From Luteolibacter flavescens (GTDB lineage Bacteria; Verrucomicrobiota; Verrucomicrobiia; Verrucomicrobiales; Akkermansiaceae): 64,000 bases of DNA. Position numbers and translations under genes: made by a program. The DNA lies in NCBI RefSeq assembly GCF_025950085.1, contig NZ_JAPDDS010000005.1:62001-126000 (forward strand), read 5' to 3'. Under the pieces are notes generated by a model. It saw only the letters and a program-made list of their open reading frames with translations, was not told the DNA's origin and did not search any database. Below are positions 59,174 through 64,000 of this stretch, piece by piece; positions within the stretch are counted from its first letter, which is position 1, and each line of letters begins with the position of its first letter.

Positions 59174-61539
59174 GCCGTGCCAAGGCTGCGCGTGCGGATG
59201 CGTGCCATGCTCGCGATCACGGCACCCGCCAGCGTCAGCACCAGCGCCGCTGCGGAAATGATGAAGCCCGTGCGGCGCAGCGGTGGATCATACTCCATCA
59301 CCACCGTCGTCGGTTGGCCGGTCGGCAGATGGTCCAGCGGCAGCAGCATGCTCGCATCCGGCGCGCGCAGCACCGGGTGCCAGGCTTCGGTGGAGCCGGC
59401 CACGCGATATTTCCATCCGCTGCCCTCGTTCTCCGCGATGCGGATCCAGCGCGTGCCCGCCGGGACCTCGATGGAGCGCATGTTTTCGCGGCCCAGCGTT
59501 TCCCGCAGCGCCATGCCATTCGACGCCTCTTCGTTACCGAGAAATGCATCCTTCGCGCCGTCACTGGTGAAGCCCATGTAGCGCGGCACCGCGTCGTGAT
59601 TGCGGTAGAGCTCCATCACGTCGCTCGACCACACCTTCTCCCACGCGGGCTCCTGCGGGGCATTGCCGGGTGCGGTGACGATGTGGGTCACGCCCGCGCG
59701 TCCCAGCGTGCGCGGGTCCGCCTTCAGCGTGGCGGGCGAGAGCATGCCATCCTTCGCGATGCTGTCGAAGCCGCCGATGGTCGCGATGCCGTAGGCCGTG
59801 AGCGTGTTCGGCACGAAGGGCGTCTCCGCCATGTGCGTCTCCAGCGACTTGATCGAGGTGAAGATGCGGTCGTCCTTCTTCACGTGCTGCTGGAGCGCCG
59901 CGGCCTCCGGCGTCACGGGGAAGAGCGGATACTTCGCCAGGTCCGACCACGTCACCCAGCGGCTGCTGAAGACCATCAGCTCCGCGAGCATGGCCACCGC
60001 CACGATGCCCGATCCCGCGAGGCGGCGCTTGTCGGAGATGCTGGCTGTTAGGGCCAGCCCGCCGAGCGAGATGAAGAGCAGCGCAAGCGGCACGAGCTGC
60101 TGCGGGCTCCAGATCAGGCAGTCATTCACGAAGCCATCCAGCCGTCCCTGCATCCATGGCTTGAAGAGCCCGAAGGCCCCGCCGCCACCGTCGTTGAGGA
60201 ATTTCCCGTGCAGCATCTCCGTCACCTGCCCGCGCTTCATCGCGAGGCCGATGCTGGCGAGCGTCCACAGGACCACCACGGCACCCGCGCCAATACCTGC
60301 CAGCTTTGCGATCCGCAGCCGCGTCGTCGGGCCGGAGCGCTGCATGAAATCCGCGAAGGCGAAGATGCCGCCGACGATCCACACCAGCAGCATGCGCTGG
60401 TAGAGATACTTCACCATCGGCGTCAGCGGGAGCAGCAGGCCGATCAGGATGAGCAGCCTCGCGAGCGGCGGCACGTTCTTGCGGAAGCACGCGAGGAAGG
60501 CGATCAGCACCGGCAGCGAGCCGAAATACGCCACGAAGAAGAGTTCGCTCTTCAGCACCTTCAGCGCGTCCATCGTGCTCGGACGGCCCACCACCGAGGG
60601 GAAGACCTGCGCGGCATACGCGATGAGATTCAGCACCGGCTGGAGCATGCCCTTCGGATACAGCCCCATGTTTGCCGTCGAGTGCAGGCCGAGCGCGCTG
60701 CTCTCGCGATACGCGGCGATGGCCGGCAGCAGCAGCATGGCGGCCATGCCCGTGCCCAGCACGCCCCACGCGACGTAGCGGCCCAGCACCTGGGCCTGCC
60801 GAGCCCACGACCGGCCCGCCTTGATCGCTTCCTCGCCCCACAGCGCCGCCACCACCAGCGCGACGAATGCCGAGTGCTGCAACGAGCCACCGAGGAAGCC
60901 CATGGCGATGAAGGCGGGGACAAGCGCCCACATCGGCTTGCGCCCGCGCTTGTAGCAATCGACGGCCCACAAGATCCATGGCACCCAGCAAAAGGCGCTC
61001 AGTGCCCAGCGATGGTAGATCCAGATGATGAATTGCGTGTTCGCCGCGTAGGCCAGCGCGCCGCAGGTGGACCACAGCGGCCCGATATTCCGCCCCCGCA
61101 GGAAAAGCAGCATGCCCAGCGACGCGAGCAGGAATTGGCCGATGAGCCCGAGGTGCCACGCGGTCCAGAAGTCGAACCACCGGTGAAGCTGCATCGTCCA
61201 GTCGTAGTAGAGCGCCATGGTATTGGCGTACTGGTGCGTGCCGCCGTAGGTTAGCGTGCTCCAGCCGAGCCAGCCTTCCTGGTGATAGCTGTCCGCGGCG
61301 GTGATGCGGTAGGTCAGGTAGTTGTCCACGGCATCGACCACGAAGTGGTTCTTCACCGCCACCTCGGTATCGGTGCCACGCCACGGCTGCATCATCTCGT
61401 GCATCACATCGAGCGGCGCGAGCACCTTGCCGCCCAGCCACCATGGCGAGAACCACGCGAGGACCGCGGCCACGCAGATGCAGGCGCAGACCAAGGTGTG
61501 CTTGCGCCGGGGTGATGTATCCTTCGTTTCCACGCTCAT
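59170..61539 (-). CDS. YfhO-family membrane protein
   Basis: 789 residues from the ATG at 61539. Multi-spanning protein of about 12 helices with YfhO-like character: LAPLDVMHEMMQPWRGTD near the start, GGTHQYANTMALYYDW, RALAYAANTQFIIWIYHRWALSAFCWVPW-type segment, then a C-terminal soluble beta domain (WIRIAENEGSGWKYRV). YfhO proteins are proposed lipid-linked glycosyltransferases of the GT-C type that glycosylate polymers. Both ends overlap the neighbouring genes by 4 nt. A frame extending further upstream lacks family content and overlaps the fucosyltransferase gene. Confidence 0.85.
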   Translation of the reverse strand: MSVETKDTSPRRKHTLVCACICVAAVLAWFSPWWLGGKVLAPLDVMHEMMQPWRGTDTEVAVKNHFVVDAVDNYLTYRITAADSYHQEGWLGWSTLTYGGTHQYANTMALYYDWTMQLHRWFDFWTAWHLGLIGQFLLASLGMLLFLRGRNIGPLWSTCGALAYAANTQFIIWIYHRWALSAFCWVPWILWAVDCYKRGRKPMWALVPAFIAMGFLGGSLQHSAFVALVVAALWGEEAIKAGRSWARQAQVLGRYVAWGVLGTGMAAMLLLPAIAAYRESSALGLHSTANMGLYPKGMLQPVLNLIAYAAQVFPSVVGRPSTMDALKVLKSELFFVAYFGSLPVLIAFLACFRKNVPPLARLLILIGLLLPLTPMVKYLYQRMLLVWIVGGIFAFADFMQRSGPTTRLRIAKLAGIGAGAVVVLWTLASIGLAMKRGQVTEMLHGKFLNDGGGGAFGLFKPWMQGRLDGFVNDCLIWSPQQLVPLALLFISLGGLALTASISDKRRLAGSGIVAVAMLAELMVFSSRWVTWSDLAKYPLFPVTPEAAALQQHVKKDDRIFTSIKSLETHMAETPFVPNTLTAYGIATIGGFDSIAKDGMLSPATLKADPRTLGRAGVTHIVTAPGNAPQEPAWEKVWSSDVMELYRNHDAVPRYMGFTSDGAKDAFLGNEEASNGMALRETLGRENMRSIEVPAGTRWIRIAENEGSGWKYRVAGSTEAWHPVLRAPDASMLLPLDHLPTGQPTTVVMEYDPPLRRTGFIISAAALVLTLAGAVIASMARIRTRSLGTA

Positions 61540-62420
61540 TTCATTTCGTTTCCGGAGGGATCCACGATCTCCCAGCCGTCGCATTGCTTTTCGTCGATCG
61601 GTGCGTGGATGCCGCGCTGCCATTCGTGCGGCATCATCACGCGCTGTCCTTCTTTCTTCCCCAGCCATGCGGCCCACCACGAGTAGCTGCTGTTCGCGAT
61701 CACATGGTGCCCGGCGAGGCTCATCAGGTGGAGATCCACCAGCGGCGATTGGGAAGGGGGAGCGGTCACGACGGTCATGTCCGCACCGCGGAAGCGGTCC
61801 GCGCACCACGCCGGGTCATCGGAAAAGATGTGGAAACGCGCTCCGGGAACCGCCGCGCGCATCCTGCGGATCGCCTCCGCATAGTAGTCCGGCCCGCAGA
61901 TATCGAGCCGCGGATTCCCCGCATAGTCGCCGCGGCGGACATGCACGGCCACGCTGCCGGGCGCGCGAAGTTTCTCCGCCAATTCCTCGCGGCCTTTCTC
62001 CAGCCCGAGGCCGTGGGTGTTCAATTCCTCGCGCAGCGATGCCTCGATGCCGGAGAAGTAGAGCGGCGTCTGAAAGTAGCCGAAGAGCAGCGCATCCGCG
62101 GGGACATCGAAGACGCGCGGGTCGAAGGCATGGTCATCGTCCCGCTCCGTGAATCCCGGGATGCCGCGCAATTGCCAGCGGTGCTTTCCCGTGGCCTTCC
62201 GCAGCGCGCGCGATGCCAACGTGAGCGGACGTACGATGCGGGCCTTGCCCGAGGCCGGGCCGGGCAGGTCGCGCAGGCACTTCACCTCGCCCCAGCCTTC
62301 GGCATTGAACCACGACGCATCCATCACCAGCGGCACGCCATGCTTTTCCGACAGCACCCGCCCCAGCGCATACTGGAAGAGGTTGTTGCCGAGGCGGCCG
62401 AGCATCACGACGCGGATCAT
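61536..62420 (-). CDS. Alpha-1,2-fucosyltransferase-like (GT11)
   Basis: 294 residues from the ATG at 62420. GT11 marks: RLGNNLFQYALGRVLSEKHG at the N-terminus, FGYFQTPLYFSG, HVRRGDYAGNP (the HxRRxDY donor-binding motif), FHIFSDDPAWC, and LHLMSLAGHHVIANSSYSWWAAWLG. The family transfers fucose (or a related deoxyhexose) from GDP-sugar to a hydroxyl. Start and stop overlap the neighbours by 4 nt each. The gene implies that the locus makes a fucose-type side branch, provided a GDP-fucose supply exists elsewhere in the genome. Confidence 0.92.
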   Translation of the reverse strand: MIRVVMLGRLGNNLFQYALGRVLSEKHGVPLVMDASWFNAEGWGEVKCLRDLPGPASGKARIVRPLTLASRALRKATGKHRWQLRGIPGFTERDDDHAFDPRVFDVPADALLFGYFQTPLYFSGIEASLREELNTHGLGLEKGREELAEKLRAPGSVAVHVRRGDYAGNPRLDICGPDYYAEAIRRMRAAVPGARFHIFSDDPAWCADRFRGADMTVVTAPPSQSPLVDLHLMSLAGHHVIANSSYSWWAAWLGKKEGQRVMMPHEWQRGIHAPIDEKQCDGWEIVDPSGNEMK

Positions 62421-63679
62421 CCTTGTGTCGCCTTTCGCGATGGAATCGCCAGCCATGCCGGAAGCGTGCGGCCGAAGAGGAACATCAGCCCGAGGAAGAC
62501 CGCCCAATTCGCGCCCTCGTCGATCACCACGCTGGCCTGGCTGCCATGGGGGATGCCGCGCAGCACGCCCCAGATCCCGATGGACCAGCAGGACGCGAGG
62601 ATGCAGGCGAGCATCAGCAGGGATGACCACTTCACCACCGGAGACGCCTGGCGGCACATCGCCGCGAGCAGAGGGATCGTGAAGGCGAGGAACATCAGCC
62701 GGTAGTCCCAATTGCTGCCGAGCAGGAAGGTCCCGCAGTAGATCATCGCCCCGGCGCGGAAGGCGGTGATGGCGCGTGCATCCGCGCCGATGCCTTCACG
62801 CTTCCCGGTGAATGCGCCGAGGGCCAGTAGGCCGATCCCCACGGCGGTCATCGCGTGGGAGCCGATGCGGGCCGCATTCGCGAGGTGTGGCAGCTCCTCC
62901 GCCACGCGCAGCGCGGTCACGTCCCGGCCATAGGATGCGGCGATGCCGACCGGCGTGGTGCTCTTGATCCGCTGGAGCTCGCCAAGCTGCGTCCACCCGT
63001 AGATGCCCGTGCCCAGCACGAGGATGGCGCAGAGCCACAGGCACAGCCGCTTCCGGAAGCCGAGGATAGCCGCGAGCCCGAAGGCCGGGAACATCTTCAG
63101 CACGAAGGCCGCGACAATGGCCGAGACGCCGGCGACCTGGGCCGCCCCGCGCGAGTGCGAGATCCCCACGATGCCCAGCGCCACGAGGAAGAACATGAAC
63201 TGGTCGATATTTCCCGCCTTCACCCCCATCATCACCGCGGGCGACATCATCACCAGCAGCAGGCAGATCGCGGGGAACCACCCGGTGCGCCTGCCGGGGA
63301 AAACGAGGAAGCCGAGGAAGAGCGATGCCGTGAGCCAGAGCGCCAGCTCACCGGTGCGGGATTGGTCGAAGCCGAATTCCCCGAGCGCGAGCCAGACGAG
63401 CGGGTAGTTGAAGGGGCGTCCCCATGGGTCGCGCGGATTCGCGACGGTGGGGTCGATGCCTTCCCGCACGCTCTCGATCGCGGAGGTGATGCTGCGCGCA
63501 TCCTCGAAGTCGGGCGTGTGGACATTCAGCCCCCACGCGCCGAAGACACGCACCTGTCCGGACACCTGCAGCGCGATGGCGAAGAGCAGGATCGCGGGTA
63601 TCGCGAGCAGCCACCACTTCCAGCCGCCACGCTGCCGCGTCACGGTCGCGTCGATCCCGTCATCCTTCATCTGCTGCAC
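62417..63679 (-). CDS. GT87-like (DUF2029) membrane glycosyltransferase
   Basis: 420 residues with about 10-12 helices. The first loop holds DFEDARSITSAIESVREGIDP and PFNYPLVWLALG, typical of DUF2029/GT87 polyprenyl-phosphate mannosyltransferase-like proteins where an early Asp is catalytic, and a later VKAGNIDQFMFFLVALG. It probably uses a lipid-linked sugar on the outer face of the inner membrane. The stop overlaps the fucosyltransferase ATG by 4 nt, and the start is 3 bp after the next gene's stop. An alternative start at 63670 is possible. Confidence 0.82.
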   Translation of the reverse strand: MQQMKDDGIDATVTRQRGGWKWWLLAIPAILLFAIALQVSGQVRVFGAWGLNVHTPDFEDARSITSAIESVREGIDPTVANPRDPWGRPFNYPLVWLALGEFGFDQSRTGELALWLTASLFLGFLVFPGRRTGWFPAICLLLVMMSPAVMMGVKAGNIDQFMFFLVALGIVGISHSRGAAQVAGVSAIVAAFVLKMFPAFGLAAILGFRKRLCLWLCAILVLGTGIYGWTQLGELQRIKSTTPVGIAASYGRDVTALRVAEELPHLANAARIGSHAMTAVGIGLLALGAFTGKREGIGADARAITAFRAGAMIYCGTFLLGSNWDYRLMFLAFTIPLLAAMCRQASPVVKWSSLLMLACILASCWSIGIWGVLRGIPHGSQASVVIDEGANWAVFLGLMFLFGRTLPAWLAIPSRKATQG

Positions 63680-63682
63680 AGC

Positions 63683-64000
63683 TTACGAGGGTTTCGTCCA
63701 CGTGATGAGCGTCACGCCGCCGAGGTGGTCGCTCGGGCCGAGCAGGTCGCTGGCGGGATCGAGCCTGGCGGGGATGCCTGCCGCGTGCAGCGCCGCGACG
63801 AGGGCATTGTCGTCACGGCCACCGATGGAGCGCGCGAAGACATTCGCATTGCTGACGATCATGCCCGAGGTGGATGCCCGGAGATAGCGACCGATGTAGT
63901 GGTCCTGCAACTCGCCGGTCAGCTCGGTGAAGGCGTAGTTCGAGATCACGCAGTAGTCACCGTCGGGTCCGCTGTCGGTGGCGGGTGTGGCAAATTCCGC
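63683..64000 (-). CDS. C-terminal part of a putative sugar O-methyltransferase (runs off window)
   Basis: 106 codons remain from the right edge to the stop at 63683. CVISNYAFTEL, then DHYIGRYLRAS, is the pattern seen in putative sugar O-methyltransferases of polysaccharide loci. The frame is open to the edge, so the start and any Rossmann SAM-binding domain lie outside. It precedes the GT87-like gene by 3 bp, on the same strand, and is probably co-transcribed with it. Confidence 0.65.
   Translation of the reverse strand, partial: AEFATPATDSGPDGDYCVISNYAFTELTGELQDHYIGRYLRASTSGMIVSNANVFARSIGGRDDNALVAALHAAGIPARLDPASDLLGPSDHLGGVTLITWTKPS

Overview
The window is a high-GC stretch (about two thirds G+C by eye) from a member of the PVC group, most likely Verrucomicrobia of the Luteolibacter/Verrucomicrobiaceae type. 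The basis is gene content: DUF1501 and DUF1549/DUF1553 (PSD1) cytochrome proteins, a DUF1080 (3-keto-disaccharide hydrolase) protein fused to a PVC-type dehydrogenase/cytochrome, Tat-exported Gfo/Idh/MocA oxidoreductases and a sugar epimerase, a Verru_Chthon cassette protein A-like pseudopilin, a Rhodopirellula/Verrucomicrobium-type ECF sigma factor with a FecR-like partner, RNase HIII, and very large secreted proteins with lamin-tail and CotH domains. No rRNA, tRNA, CRISPR array, phage or insertion-sequence transposase was recognised. Taxonomy is inferred from gene families only.

Layout. 1-3.9 kb: the tail of an unknown gene, then an AAA+ ATPase translationally coupled to a polytopic membrane protein. 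3.9-7.9 kb: FecR-like protein and ECF sigma factor (minus), queG (minus), and a Tat-exported sugar epimerase-like protein (plus). 7.9-17.1 kb: two giant secreted modular proteins (minus), separated by a strong terminator. 17.4 kb: a DUF4240 protein. 17.9-29.7 kb: five tightly spaced minus-strand genes that look like one operon: pseudopilin-like Verru_Chthon protein, secreted hypothetical, DUF1080/dehydrogenase/cytochrome, PSD1 protein, DUF1501 protein. 29.7-33.6 kb: AraC-type regulator, LuxR-type response regulator and a histidine kinase with an extracytoplasmic LamG/Y_Y_Y-like sensor. 33.7-37.4 kb: small secreted protein, nucleoside deaminase, RlpA-like lipoprotein, HU, RNase HIII, small anchored protein. 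37.4-45.9 kb: a second DUF1501 protein, pabB, a secreted sulfatase-modifying-factor-like protein, two Gfo/Idh/MocA proteins and a nucleoside-permease-like MFS transporter. 46-50.7 kb: two large palindromic repeat elements, a degenerate trypsin-like protein, an HtrA/Deg protease and about 1.1 kb without a convincing gene. 50.7-64 kb: dus, a GNAT acetyltransferase, exosortase plus EpsI-like protein, an O-antigen-ligase-like protein with a TPR tail, a VanZ-like membrane protein, then a glycosyltransferase operon (GT2, GT2, YfhO-like, GT11 fucosyltransferase, GT87-like, sugar O-methyltransferase fragment) running off the window.

How the parts fit. The right-hand 12 kb is an exosortase-associated exopolysaccharide locus: glycosyltransferases build the polymer, the ligase/polymerase-like protein joins or extends it, and the exosortase/EpsI pair processes C-terminally tagged surface proteins, none of which were found here. 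The middle of the window is a PVC-style extracytoplasmic carbohydrate-oxidation set (Tat substrates, c-type cytochromes, DUF1080), next to a sensor kinase whose periplasmic part resembles carbohydrate-binding folds. At the DNA level the most unusual material is three intergenic elements, each made of two inverted arms of about 90 bp carrying internal hairpins. Two belong to one family and the third has the same architecture with a different sequence.
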